This document shows positions 25,242-34,392 of a stretch of DNA of 64,000 bases, piece by piece. Each line of letters starts with the position of its first letter. Within the stretch, counting starts at the first letter, position 1. Position numbers and translations under genes: made by a program. Source of the stretch: CALOCN01 sp942491735 (GTDB lineage: Bacteria > Eisenbacteria > RBG-16-71-46 > JABDJR01). Location of the stretch: positions 3,038,001 through 3,102,000 of the forward strand of contig CALOCN010000014.1 of the NCBI GenBank assembly GCA_942491735.1, given 5' to 3'. The notes beneath the pieces are model-generated. The model was given only the letters and a program-made list of their open reading frames with translations. It did no database searches and had not been told where the DNA came from.

Positions 25242-25874
25242 TCACACCCTCCTCGAGCGGGACTCCGGGTTGAGGCAGGGATCGTGGCCCGGACCGCCGA
25301 CCGGGAGCGGCGACGTCTCCTGCCCGGGACCGGCCGCGACATCCGCGAGGGGAACTTCGATCATGAGCAGACCGTTTTCCACCTTCAGCGGATACCGGTT
25401 GAGACTCTGGGACGCCTGGGCCGGGGGCCCCTCGGTCGCCACCCCCTGTGGATTGAAGACGCCGTTGTGACAGGGGCAAAAGAAGCGGTTGTTGTGGGCC
25501 TCCCAGTGGACCTGACAGCCCAGATGGGGGCAGGTGCGCGAGAGGGCGATGAAGGCGTCGACCTGGCTGCCGGATCCCTGGCGTGCGATCACCACCTCCG
25601 CCCCGGTGGGAGTGCGGAAACCGATCGACCCTCCCCGCGGGATGGAGGCGAGGTCGGACACGTACATCCATCCGGTTTCGCCGGGGCGCGCCGGATACAG
25701 GAATCGCCCCATGAACCCGGCCAGGGTGCCGTACGCCGCCACGAGGCCCCCCCACATGAGAGCCGTCGACCCCATGGAGAGAAACGAGCGGCGCTCGGTC
25801 CCCTTCCCCTGCGGATCTCCTTCTGCCGGATCCCGTTGTGCCAGAACCCCTTGGGTCCGCGGCTCATGTGTCAT
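25242..25874 (-). CDS. Rieske iron-sulfur protein (210 aa)
   Basis: The [2Fe-2S] motifs are CPHLGC and CPCHNG (each giving one Cys and one His ligand), followed by the usual FNPQG. An N-terminal twin-arginine-like region (ERRSFLSMGSTALMWGGLVAAYG) anchors it in the membrane. The GPP proline loop follows (VATEGPPAQA). It transfers one electron from quinol oxidised by the cytochrome b to the next carrier. It is the first gene of the minus-strand respiratory operon, with a GGGGAGG ribosome binding site before the ATG at 25874. Confidence 0.92.
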   Translation of the reverse strand: MTHEPRTQGVLAQRDPAEGDPQGKGTERRSFLSMGSTALMWGGLVAAYGTLAGFMGRFLYPARPGETGWMYVSDLASIPRGGSIGFRTPTGAEVVIARQGSGSQVDAFIALSRTCPHLGCQVHWEAHNNRFFCPCHNGVFNPQGVATEGPPAQASQSLNRYPLKVENGLLMIEVPLADVAAGPGQETSPLPVGGPGHDPCLNPESRSRRV

Positions 25875-26253
25875 ACCAGGCCTCCCCGTTTGCCGAACGA
25901 GGCGCAGTATGATGGAACTCGCGAGCGAGAACAAGGCTAGTGTGTTGCAGTGCAATAAGTTACAAATTCAACCCGCTTTGTCCAATTATCGCCGTAAGCC
26001 AGTTCCCTCGTTGAACCAGACCCTGCAACGAGAGAGCGAGGTTTCCGTTGCCTGGTTTCAAGCGGAACCCCAATACGGCACTTAAGTCACTGTCTGACAT
26101 GATGTTGGATCGCCAGGACGCAAATATTGGATAACGGTTTTCGGGCCCCTCGCGTTCCACCGCCCCCCCTACACTCCGGTGACTCGTAGCCGTCGACGGT
26201 CATCGGCCTCGCCGCACTTCCTGCGGGGTCCCTACGCCAGCCCCGGAGCCTCC
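25875..26253. promoter_or_regulatory. Divergent intergenic region between respiratory operon and sdhC
   Basis: 379 bases without a gene, AT-richer than its surroundings. TTGCA-G-TGCAA (25945-25955) is a perfect palindrome. A weak sigma-70-like pair for the minus strand (TTGTTC, 25934-25929; CATACT, 25911-25906; spacing 17) lies between it and the Rieske start, placing the palindrome near -50. It could be the binding site of a nitrate/redox regulator, but it matches neither the FNR nor the NarL consensus. I see no convincing promoter for sdhC. Confidence 0.35.
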
Positions 26254-26931
26254 ATGAGCGCGCTCGCCAAGTTCTATGCCAGCACCATTGGCAAGAAGAT
26301 CGTGGTCGCCACGACCGGCCTCATGATGGTGCTCTTCCTGCTGGGACACGTCCTGGGAAACCTGCTCGTGTACGAGGGGCGCGGCGACACCCCGGCCACG
26401 ACCAAGCTCAACGAGTACGGAGAGCTCCTGCGCATGGAGCCCGCCTTCCTGTGGACGGTTCGCCTGGTGCTCCTGGTCACGGTGGTGTTGCACATCGTGA
26501 CCACCATCTCGCTCACCCGGCGCAACCGCGAGGCGCGCGGGACCGGCTACGCGGTCACGCGGCACAAGCGGGCCTCATTGGCCTCGCGGACCATGATCTG
26601 GGGCGGGATGCTCCTGGCCGTGTTCATCGTGTACCACATCCTGCATTTCACCGCGGGCGCGGTGCATCGCGGGTTCTTCGTGCACGGCGATGTCTACTCC
26701 AACGTGGTGCGGAGCTTCCAGAATCCCTTCATCGCCGGCGCCTACCTCCTGGCCATGGTGTTCGTCTTCCTTCACCTGCAGCACGGCATCGCGAGCCTCG
26801 CCGAGACGTTGGGCGTCTCGCATCCGCGGTACGTCGCCCTGCTGCGCAAGGGGGGGCCGGCCCTCGCATTCCTCATCGTCCTCGGATTCAGCTCCATTCC
26901 GATCGGCGTTCTGATCGGACTCATCCAGTAG
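26254..26931 (+). CDS. sdhC: Succinate dehydrogenase/fumarate reductase cytochrome b subunit
   Basis: Five membrane helices in 225 residues, of the cytochrome b558 type (Bacillus/Bacteroidetes-like) that binds two hemes: STIGKKIVVATTGLMMVLFLLGHVLGNL, LHIVTTISL, VYHILHFTAGAVH, and VFVFLHLQHGIASLAETLG. It anchors SdhAB in the membrane and exchanges electrons with menaquinone. It is the first gene of sdhCAB; I chose the ATG at 26254 because the conserved N-terminal helix begins directly after it and GGAG lies nearby. Confidence 0.92.
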   Translation: MSALAKFYASTIGKKIVVATTGLMMVLFLLGHVLGNLLVYEGRGDTPATTKLNEYGELLRMEPAFLWTVRLVLLVTVVLHIVTTISLTRRNREARGTGYAVTRHKRASLASRTMIWGGMLLAVFIVYHILHFTAGAVHRGFFVHGDVYSNVVRSFQNPFIAGAYLLAMVFVFLHLQHGIASLAETLGVSHPRYVALLRKGGPALAFLIVLGFSSIPIGVLIGLIQ

Positions 26932-26944
26932 AGGCAGGTCCCCT

Positions 26945-28861
26945 ATGGCACTCGACGCCCGGATTCCCGACGGCCCCATCGAGACGAAGTGGGACAACCA
27001 CCGCTTCAAGCTCAAGCTGGTCAATCCGTCCAACCGCCGGAAGTACTCGGTGATCGTGGTCGGCACCGGCCTGGCCGGCGGATCCGCCGCGGCCACCCTC
27101 GCCGAGGCCGGCTACCAGGTGGAGTCGTTCTGCTTCCAGGACACCCCCCGGCGCGCGCACTCCATTGCCGCCCAGGGGGGAATCAACGCGGCCAAGAACT
27201 ACCGCAACGACGGCGACAGCATCTGGCGCCTCTTCTACGACACGGTCAAGGGGGGCGACTACCGCTCGCGGGAAGCCAACGTGTACCGGCTGGCCCAGAT
27301 CAGCGTGAACATCATCGATCAGTGCGTGGCCCAGGGGGTTCCGTTCGCCCGGGAGTACGGCGGGCTCCTGGCCAACCGGTCCTTCGGCGGAGCGCAGGTC
27401 TCCCGCACCTTCTATGCCCGGGGACAGACCGGACAGCAGTTGTTGCTGGGCGCCTACCAGGCGCTCTCCCGCCAGATCGCCGCGGGCAGGGTCACCATGC
27501 ACACCCGCACGGAAATGCTGGATCTGGTCCTCGTGGACGGGCGGGCCCGGGGCATCGTGGTGCGGGACCTGGTCACCGGTGAAATCCGCTCCCACGCCGC
27601 CGACGCGGTGGTGCTGGCCACCGGCGGGTACAGCCCGGCCTACTTCCTGAGCACCAACGCGGTCGGTTGCAACGTCACCGCAACCTGGCGGGCCCACAAG
27701 CGCGGGGCCTACTTCGCCAACCCCTGCTTCACCCAGATTCATCCCACCTGCATCCCGCCCGCGGGCGGCGGCCACCAGTCGAAGCTCACCCTGATGAGCG
27801 AGTCCCTGCGCAACGACGGTCGGGTCTGGGTCCCCAAGTCGGCCGATGAGACCCGCCGCCCCAACGACATTCCCGAGTCGGATCGGGACTACTACCTGGA
27901 ACGCCGTTATCCCGCCTTCGGGAACCTGGTGCCCCGCGACGTCGCTTCCCGTGCGGCCAAGGAGCGGGTCGACGCCGGGTTCGGGGTGGGACCCACCGGA
28001 GTGGGGGTCTATCTCGACTTCGCCAACGCCATGGAACGACTGGGCAAGGACGCGGTGGCCGAGCGCTACAGCAACCTCTTCGACATGTACGAGAGGATCA
28101 CCGGCGAGAACCCCTACGAGGTCCCCATGCGGATCTACCCCGCCCCGCACTACACCATGGGGGGCCTGTGGGTGGACTACGACCTGCAGACCACCATCCC
28201 CGGGTTGTTCGCCATCGGCGAAGCCAACTTCTCCGATCACGGAGCCAACCGCCTTGGCGCGAGCGCGCTGATGCAGGGGCTGGCCGACGGCTACTTCGTC
28301 CTTCCCTACACCCTGGCCGGATTCCTGGCCGAGCACCGCCCCGACGGGCTGGACACCTCACGGCCGGAATTCGCCGCCGTGGAGGCCGAGGTGCAGGAGC
28401 GCACCGCGCGCCTCCTCGGGGTCAAGGGAAGCCGCTCCTCGGACAGTTTCCACAAGGAGTTGGGCGCGCTCATGTGGGACGAGGTCGGCATGAGCCGTAC
28501 CGCGGAGGGGTTGCGCAGGACCCTCGACCGGATCCCCGAACTCCGCGAGGCCTTCTGGAAGGACGTGACCGTTCCCGGATCCGGCGAGAGCTTCAACCAG
28601 GCCCTGGAGAAGGCGGGCCGGGTCGCGGACTTCCTCGAGTTCAACGAACTCCTGACCCGGGACGCGCTGGTCCGTGACGAGTCCTGCGGCGGACACTTCC
28701 GCGCCGAGCACCAGACGGAAGACGGCGAGGCGCAACGGGACGACGACAACTTCAGCTTTGTCAGCGCATGGGAATACAAGGGAGACGGCAAGGAGCCGAC
28801 CCTGCACCGGGAGAACCTGGAGTTCGAGCACGTGAAGCCGTCCCAGAGGAGCTACAAATGA
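26945..28861 (+). CDS. sdhA: Succinate dehydrogenase/fumarate reductase flavoprotein subunit
   Basis: Interconverts succinate and fumarate using covalent FAD. The dinucleotide-binding GTGLAGGSAAATLAEAGY lies near residues 38-55; the FAD-attachment histidine is in RRAHSIAAQGGINAAKNY; further blocks are ATGGYSPAYFLSTNA, HPTCIPP, and PAPHYTMGGLWVDYD followed by GEANFSDHGANRLGASALMQG. The 638-residue length fits the class with a diheme anchor. It lies 13 bases after sdhC and overlaps sdhB by four bases (ATGA, 28858-28861). Confidence 0.95.
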   Translation: MALDARIPDGPIETKWDNHRFKLKLVNPSNRRKYSVIVVGTGLAGGSAAATLAEAGYQVESFCFQDTPRRAHSIAAQGGINAAKNYRNDGDSIWRLFYDTVKGGDYRSREANVYRLAQISVNIIDQCVAQGVPFAREYGGLLANRSFGGAQVSRTFYARGQTGQQLLLGAYQALSRQIAAGRVTMHTRTEMLDLVLVDGRARGIVVRDLVTGEIRSHAADAVVLATGGYSPAYFLSTNAVGCNVTATWRAHKRGAYFANPCFTQIHPTCIPPAGGGHQSKLTLMSESLRNDGRVWVPKSADETRRPNDIPESDRDYYLERRYPAFGNLVPRDVASRAAKERVDAGFGVGPTGVGVYLDFANAMERLGKDAVAERYSNLFDMYERITGENPYEVPMRIYPAPHYTMGGLWVDYDLQTTIPGLFAIGEANFSDHGANRLGASALMQGLADGYFVLPYTLAGFLAEHRPDGLDTSRPEFAAVEAEVQERTARLLGVKGSRSSDSFHKELGALMWDEVGMSRTAEGLRRTLDRIPELREAFWKDVTVPGSGESFNQALEKAGRVADFLEFNELLTRDALVRDESCGGHFRAEHQTEDGEAQRDDDNFSFVSAWEYKGDGKEPTLHRENLEFEHVKPSQRSYK

Positions 28862-29604
28862 ACCTCACCCTCAAGGTCTGGCGCCAGGTCGACCCCCGAA
28901 GCAAGGGGGAATTCGTCACCCTGCCCGCCCCCGGCGTGAGCGAGGACTCCTCGTTCCTCGAGATGCTGGACCAGGTCAACGCCCATCTGGTCGAATCGGG
29001 CGAGGAACCGGTCGCCTTCGACTCGGATTGCCGGGAGGGCATCTGCGGCACCTGTTCCATGGTCATCAACGGCGCACCCCACGGTCCGCGGGAACTGACC
29101 ACCGCGTGCCAGCTTCACATGCGCGAGTTCAAGGACGGCGACATCATCACGGTGGAGCCGTGGCGCGCCCGGGCCTTCCCCATCGTGCGCGACCTCGTGG
29201 TGGATCGCAGCGGCTTCGATCGCATCATCCAGTCCGGCGGCTTCATCTCCACCGACACCGGCAGCGCCCCGGAAGCCAATGCCACCCCCATTCCCAAGCA
29301 GGATGCAGACGATGCATTCGACGCGGCCACCTGCATCGGATGTGGTGCCTGCGTGGCCGCCTGCCCCAACGCCAGCGCCATGCTGTTCGTCAGCGCCAAG
29401 GCGAGTCACCTCGGCAGACTGCCCCAGGGTCAGCCGGAGCGTTCCCGTCGCGCCCTGGCCATGGTGGAGCAGATGGACACCGAGGGATTCGGCGGGTGCA
29501 CCAACCACGGTGAATGCGAAGCGGCTTGCCCCAAGGGAATCTCCCTGGAGAACATCTACCGCCTCAACGCCGACTTCCTGAAGGCGAGCCTCACCCGCGA
29601 TTAG
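28858..29604 (+). CDS. sdhB: Succinate dehydrogenase/fumarate reductase iron-sulfur subunit
   Basis: Carries electrons from SdhA to SdhC through three clusters. The [2Fe-2S] motif is CREGICGTCSM...TACQ; the C-terminal motifs are CIGCGACVAACPNAS and CTNHGECEAACPKGI, binding [4Fe-4S] and [3Fe-4S] clusters. At 248 residues it is the usual length for the menaquinone-type enzymes. Start chosen at the ATGA overlap with sdhA. Confidence 0.95.
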   Translation: MNLTLKVWRQVDPRSKGEFVTLPAPGVSEDSSFLEMLDQVNAHLVESGEEPVAFDSDCREGICGTCSMVINGAPHGPRELTTACQLHMREFKDGDIITVEPWRARAFPIVRDLVVDRSGFDRIIQSGGFISTDTGSAPEANATPIPKQDADDAFDAATCIGCGACVAACPNASAMLFVSAKASHLGRLPQGQPERSRRALAMVEQMDTEGFGGCTNHGECEAACPKGISLENIYRLNADFLKASLTRD

Positions 29605-29800
29605 ATCACGGCTTGTCCTGTACTATTACTCGACAAACATGTGTATCGCGGACGAATTACGCCATGGCATGTTCTCGATAGGGCAGGCGGTTCGTTAGTA
29701 CCCACTTCTCTTGAAACTTCTGATATATTGCGGTTGTCGGTGAATTGTTAATTCGCTTGGACAGATAACCCTCGGCTGCGAGAGAGAAGGCAGGTGCAAC

Positions 29801-32029
29801 GTGTGGCCACTCGGCCGGCGCACGGGGCTCTCCCGCCCCTTCGTGCATGTCCTTACGTCCTTGGCGGTCTGCGCACTGCTCAGCGCCCGCGCGTCCTCGG
29901 TTGCCCTTGCCCAATCCGGCCCCGCCAATGAGGGATCCGGCTCCGGGTGGCTCGATTGCGACGGCGACCTCGATCTCGACTTCCTCTACATCAGCGTGCG
30001 TGGGGACCTGTGCCTGTTCCGCAACGACGGCGGTTCCTTCGCCGACGTCACCGCCTGGAGCGTGCCCGTGGAAGTCACCAGCAATCAGGGTGCCCCCATG
30101 GGAGTCTCGTGCGGCGACGTCAACCAGGACGGCTACACGGACCTTTTCCTGACCCGTCAGGGGGCCAACTCCCTGCTGCTCAACGACGGCACGGGGATCT
30201 TCCGCGCGGTGACCCGCGAGGCGGGCATCGGGGGCAAGGTCTTCTCGGCCAGCTCGGCGTTCTTCGACTACGACGGCGATGGGCTGCTCGACCTCTATGT
30301 GGCGAACTACGGGGATGCGGCCAACCAGCTCTTCCACAATCAGGGCATCGACGAGGACGGGGTCCCCCACTTCATGGATGTGGCCCGGGATCTCGGGGTG
30401 GACTTCGGTCATCAGGGTCAGAGCAACTTCTGTCTGGGATTGGCCGTGTTCGACTACGACAACGACGGTGACAGTGATCTCTACATCGCCAACGACTTCG
30501 GCGGAATCGACTTCGCCACCGGGGACCTCCTCCCGGGAGACAACATTCTCTTCCGCAACGAAGGGGACGGCTCCTTCACCGATGTCTCCTACAGCTCCGG
30601 AACCGCGGATGCGGGGTGGGCGATGGGGGTCGACTTCGGCGACTACAACCAGGATGGGTGGATCGACCTCTGGGTCACCAACCTCTTCGAGGATGCGCTC
30701 CTGGAGAACCAGGGGGACGGCACCTTCATCAATGTCTCCAGGGAGGTGGGTCTCATCACCGGAGCCCCGGAAGAGCTCCAGTACAACGGCTGGGGAACCG
30801 CTTTCCTGGACTTCGACAACGACGGGGACCTGGACATCCACGTCACCAACGGGTACATCCTCACCAACCAGAACCTGACCTTCAACGAACCCAATCAGCT
30901 CTGGGAGAATCTGGGGCCGGATGCGCACGGGGTCTACCGCTTCCGTGAGATCGGGAAACAGGCCGGTATCGACGACGTGGGAGACGGGCGCGGCGCGGCC
31001 TACGCCGACTTCGATCAGGACGGGCTGATGGACTTCGCGGTAACGAACTCCCAACCGGTCTCGGATCCCTCCATCGTCCCCTCTCCGCAATTCCTTCTCT
31101 ATCGCAACGAGGGGGACGGCACCTTCCGCGACCTGGCCGGCAGCGCGGGCATTCGCCCCGGGTGGCCGGACGGCCCGCGGGTGAACGGCTACCGCGATCT
31201 CCAGCACAATCGGTGGGTACAGGTCGAGCTGCGCAGCAGCTCCGCGGGTCGCTGCGGTATCGGCTCGCGGGTGACGGTCGAGGCCGGGGGGCGCACCTGG
31301 GTGGATGACCTGGGAACGAGTTCGTACTGTTCGCAGAACGAACTGGTGCTCCACTTCGGACTGGGAACCCTCCGCGAGGTGGATCGCATCACCGCCCGGT
31401 TCACCAGCGGAGCGGTGGTCATCCTGGAAAACCCCTCCCTGGACACCCGGCACATCCTCTACGAAACGGAAGCCACGACCCCGGTTCGCCTGTTGGATCT
31501 GGATGCGGCGCGTACGCCGAGCGGGGTGCGGATCGCGTGGCGGGTCACCGACGACGGGGAGTCCTATGGACTCGAACTGACCCGCACCGCCGAGGGGCTC
31601 CCACCGCAGGTCTGGAACAGCCGGAGCCAGGATGGCACCGGAACCGTGTCCGACCGGGACGCTCCCATCGATCGCTCCCTCACCTACACGTTGACCGCGA
31701 TTCATCGGGACGGACAACGCGCGGTGCTCGGTACGCGGGAGCTGGCCGCCGGAGTGCTGCCGGCCGTCGCCCTGGGCGCGGCCTACCCGAACCCGTTTGC
31801 CTCGGCGGCCACCGTGGAACTCTCCGGGATGCCCGGGACGCCGTTCACCCTGCGCATCCTCGACGTGACCGGGCGGGTGGTGCGGACCGTCAACGGCTAC
31901 CTGAATCCGGGGACCACCTCGGTGACCTGGGATGGACGGACCGATCACGGTGGCGACGCGCCGGCGGGAACCTACCTGGCCCAGGTGGCCGGGATGCGGA
32001 ACGGGATCAAGATTTCGCGCCGTCCGTAG
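29801..32029 (+). CDS. Secreted FG-GAP/VCBS repeat protein with ASPIC/UnbV and FlgD-like domains (742 aa)
   Basis: A signal peptide ends near SVALAQ. FG-GAP/VCBS beta-propeller repeats with calcium loops fill residues about 45-450 (DCDGDLDLDFLY, DVNQDGYTDLF, DYDGDGLLDLY, DYDNDGDSDLY, DYNQDGWIDLW, DFDNDGDLDIH, DFDQDGLMDF). The ASPIC/UnbV domain (about 465-545; NRWVQVELRSS, GIGSRVTVEAGG, LHFGLG) follows, as in the CRTAC1 family. The C-terminus is a FlgD-like beta domain (LRILDVTGRVVRTVNG, SVTWDGRTD, GTYLAQVAG). Likely exported to the surface, with an adhesive or binding role. It starts at GTG; a purine-rich GAGAGAAGG lies just upstream. The preceding 196 bases hold no gene. Confidence 0.85.
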   Translation: MWPLGRRTGLSRPFVHVLTSLAVCALLSARASSVALAQSGPANEGSGSGWLDCDGDLDLDFLYISVRGDLCLFRNDGGSFADVTAWSVPVEVTSNQGAPMGVSCGDVNQDGYTDLFLTRQGANSLLLNDGTGIFRAVTREAGIGGKVFSASSAFFDYDGDGLLDLYVANYGDAANQLFHNQGIDEDGVPHFMDVARDLGVDFGHQGQSNFCLGLAVFDYDNDGDSDLYIANDFGGIDFATGDLLPGDNILFRNEGDGSFTDVSYSSGTADAGWAMGVDFGDYNQDGWIDLWVTNLFEDALLENQGDGTFINVSREVGLITGAPEELQYNGWGTAFLDFDNDGDLDIHVTNGYILTNQNLTFNEPNQLWENLGPDAHGVYRFREIGKQAGIDDVGDGRGAAYADFDQDGLMDFAVTNSQPVSDPSIVPSPQFLLYRNEGDGTFRDLAGSAGIRPGWPDGPRVNGYRDLQHNRWVQVELRSSSAGRCGIGSRVTVEAGGRTWVDDLGTSSYCSQNELVLHFGLGTLREVDRITARFTSGAVVILENPSLDTRHILYETEATTPVRLLDLDAARTPSGVRIAWRVTDDGESYGLELTRTAEGLPPQVWNSRSQDGTGTVSDRDAPIDRSLTYTLTAIHRDGQRAVLGTRELAAGVLPAVALGAAYPNPFASAATVELSGMPGTPFTLRILDVTGRVVRTVNGYLNPGTTSVTWDGRTDHGGDAPAGTYLAQVAGMRNGIKISRRP

Positions 32030-32038
32030 GGATCGGGA

Positions 32039-32605
32039 CTAGCCGAACCCCAGCTCGAGGCGGGCCGCTTCCGACATGCGGCTCTGGTCCCACGGCGGAT
32101 CCCAGACGATCTCGACCCGTGCGTCCACCACGCCGGCGATGCCCCGGATCTTGTCCTCCGCATCCGCCTTGAGGACATCCCCCATGCCGCAACCGGGTGC
32201 GGTCATGGTCATGTCGACCTCGACCCGCGCCCCCGATCCCTCGGGCTGGACCTCGCATCGGTAGATGAGCCCCAGATCGACGATGTTGACCGGGATTTCC
32301 GGGTCATAGACCGAACGGAGACGTTCCCACACCGCGGTCTCCACCGCACCCGAGTCCGGGGCGGCTCCCTCGCCGGGGGCAACCGCCGGCGAAGGCGATT
32401 CCTCCAACGGCTCCTTTCCCAAGGCATCGGCATCCTTGCCATGCACCCGCGCCATGTAACCCTGTGGGGTGACGATGGTGAACGACCCGCCGAGAGCCTG
32501 GGTCAAGGTGACCGTGGTACCGGCCTCCAGGAGAATGGTGTTGCCCGCCGGGACGACAACCGCCTCCACGTCGCGGGTGACCAGGATATCTTCGTGCATA
32601 CGCAT
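32039..32605 (-). CDS. sufT: Fe-S assembly protein SufT (DUF59/MIP18-like, 188 aa)
   Basis: The N-terminal extension typical of SufT (VVVPAGNTILLEAGTTVTLTQALGG) precedes a DUF59 domain with YDPEIPVNIVDLGLIY and the cysteine motif TAPGCGMGD. SufT helps mature Fe-S proteins. Last gene of the suf operon, five bases after sufU; GGAG lies eight bases before the ATG. Confidence 0.88.
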   Translation of the reverse strand: MRMHEDILVTRDVEAVVVPAGNTILLEAGTTVTLTQALGGSFTIVTPQGYMARVHGKDADALGKEPLEESPSPAVAPGEGAAPDSGAVETAVWERLRSVYDPEIPVNIVDLGLIYRCEVQPEGSGARVEVDMTMTAPGCGMGDVLKADAEDKIRGIAGVVDARVEIVWDPPWDQSRMSEAARLELGFG

Positions 32606-32610
32606 GGGAG

Positions 32611-33060
32611 CTACTCCGTGGAAACGGGACGTTCGTCCGCCTGATCAAGGGCAGCCAGCACGGTGTGCCAGCCCAGGGTGGCGCACTTGACCCGGGAGGG
32701 GAACTCGCTGACCCCACCCATGGCGGCCATCTCCCCAAGCTCGGACAGGGAATCCTCGTCCACCCCCTCGGTGACCAGCTTCTGGAAACGCGCGAACAGC
32801 TCCTGGGCCTCCGCGCGGGTGCGCCCCTTCAGGACGGTAGTCATGACCGAGGCCGAGGCCTGGGAGATGGCGCATCCCGATCCGTCGAAATGGACATCGG
32901 CCACGCGGTCGCCGTCCAGGACGAGATAGACGTTGAGCCGGTCCCCGCAAAGCGGGTTGTAGCCCTCGGCCTGCCGCGCCCCGGGAAGAGGGCCGTGGTT
33001 CCGTGGACTGCGGTTGTGATCGAGAATGACTTCCTGGTAGAGATCGGTGAGGTCGGACAT
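32611..33060 (-). CDS. sufU: SufU-type Fe-S assembly/sulfur-transfer protein (149 aa)
   Basis: IscU/SufU fold with the three cysteine sites NPLCGDRLNVYL, GSGCAISQASASVM and VKCATLGWH. The insertion between the second and third cysteines matches SufU, the zinc protein that takes persulfide sulfur from a cysteine desulfurase, rather than IscU. It sits between sufD and sufT. Confidence 0.9.
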   Translation of the reverse strand: MSDLTDLYQEVILDHNRSPRNHGPLPGARQAEGYNPLCGDRLNVYLVLDGDRVADVHFDGSGCAISQASASVMTTVLKGRTRAEAQELFARFQKLVTEGVDEDSLSELGEMAAMGGVSEFPSRVKCATLGWHTVLAALDQADERPVSTE

Positions 33061-33069
33061 GGGACCAGC

Positions 33070-34392
33070 CTAGAACCGATGGTCGAGGGCGTCCACGAGG
33101 CGATCGCGGACGGACTCGATGCGGATCCGCTCGAGCATCTGCCCGGCGAACCCGCGAATCAGGATACGGCGCGCCGCGTCCCGGGGGATGCCGCGCGAGC
33201 GAAGGTAGAAGAAATGGTCCGGATCCAGCTGCCCGATGGTGGCCCCATGGGCCGCTTTCACATCGTCCGCGAAGATCTCGAGTTCCGGGTTCGTGTTGAC
33301 CAGGGCCTGGTCCGAGAGGAGCAGGTTGTGGTTGTGCTGCTCCGCGTCGATCTTCTGCGCCCCTTCCCGCACCCGCACCCGGCCGTTGAACACCGCCCGG
33401 CTCGATCCGTCGAGAACCCCCTTGTAGAGTTCGCGACTGGTGGTGTGCGGCGCGGCGTGGTCGACAAAGGTGTGATGGTCCACATGCTGCTTCCCGCCGG
33501 TCACGTAGAGCCCGTTGAGATGGCACTCCGCTCCCGGCGATCCGAGGAGGACATCCACGTCGACCCGGGCCAGACGCGCCCCCAGGGAGAGCGAATGGGT
33601 CCGGAACACGCTGTCCGCCGCCTGACGCGAGGCGACCACGCCGAAATGGAACGTCGAGGTCTGTTCCCTCTGCAGGCGGATCTGGCGTACCGAGGCGTTC
33701 TCCCCCACCAGGACCTCGGTCACCGCCTGGACCAGATTGGGCGCGTCCTGGGCGCCCACGTACTCCTCGAGCACGGTGATCCCGGACCCGGCCTCGGCAT
33801 CGATGAGGATGCGGGGGAACGACACGGTGGGCTCCCCGTTGCCGGTGTTGATGATCAACAGGTGAATGGGCTGCGGCGCCTGGACGTTGCGCGACGCGCG
33901 CACCACCAGGCCGTCCCGCAGGAACGCGTTGGACAGGGCGACAAACCGGTGGCGCTCCGCATCCGCGATGCGCCCCAGCCGGGGTTCCAGGTATCCGGGA
34001 TCCGAGCGCAGGGTGGCGGCCAGCGACCCCAGGCTGATGCCCTGGGGCAGCGCATCGAGAGCGGAGAGGGCCGGCGAGAACACCCCGTCCACCAGGGCCA
34101 CCCGCGGGACCTGGGCCGCGCCCAGGGATAGTCGGGCCACCTCGGCCGGGGTGACGGTCTCGGCGGGAGCCGGACGATACCGGAACGCACCGCGCTCCAC
34201 GGCGCGAAGCCGGGTGAACCGCCACGCCTCCTCCCGCGGTCCGGGGAACCCGACCGCGGCGAACCGCTCCCCCCCGGTGCGGCGCAACGCGGCCAGCCAG
34301 GCGGGATCCGAAGCCTCGAGCACGCCCCGATGCGTGTTCCATTCCTGCAGGAGGTGCGGCACGGCGGCGGCCCGGGTTCCGGTGGCGGTCAT
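33070..34392 (-). CDS. sufD: Fe-S cluster assembly protein SufD (440 aa)
   Basis: Part of the SufBC2D scaffold. The beta-helix core includes VDVDVLLGSPGAECHLNGLYVTGGKQHVDHHTFVDHAAPHTTSRELYKGVL, read in pieces, and the C-terminal HGATIGQLDPDHFFYLRSRGI with the functional histidine. The start at 34392 gives an ATGA overlap with sufC; an in-frame ATG ten codons upstream (34422) would overlap sufC more. Confidence 0.92.
   Translation of the reverse strand: MTATGTRAAAVPHLLQEWNTHRGVLEASDPAWLAALRRTGGERFAAVGFPGPREEAWRFTRLRAVERGAFRYRPAPAETVTPAEVARLSLGAAQVPRVALVDGVFSPALSALDALPQGISLGSLAATLRSDPGYLEPRLGRIADAERHRFVALSNAFLRDGLVVRASRNVQAPQPIHLLIINTGNGEPTVSFPRILIDAEAGSGITVLEEYVGAQDAPNLVQAVTEVLVGENASVRQIRLQREQTSTFHFGVVASRQAADSVFRTHSLSLGARLARVDVDVLLGSPGAECHLNGLYVTGGKQHVDHHTFVDHAAPHTTSRELYKGVLDGSSRAVFNGRVRVREGAQKIDAEQHNHNLLLSDQALVNTNPELEIFADDVKAAHGATIGQLDPDHFFYLRSRGIPRDAARRILIRGFAGQMLERIRIESVRDRLVDALDHRF

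Noticed and set aside
29657..31948. Open frame of 763 codons on the minus strand
   Set aside because: Antisense of the FG-GAP/UnbV gene, whose calcium-loop repeats give a periodic acidic pattern that reads as V/G/E repeats on the other strand.
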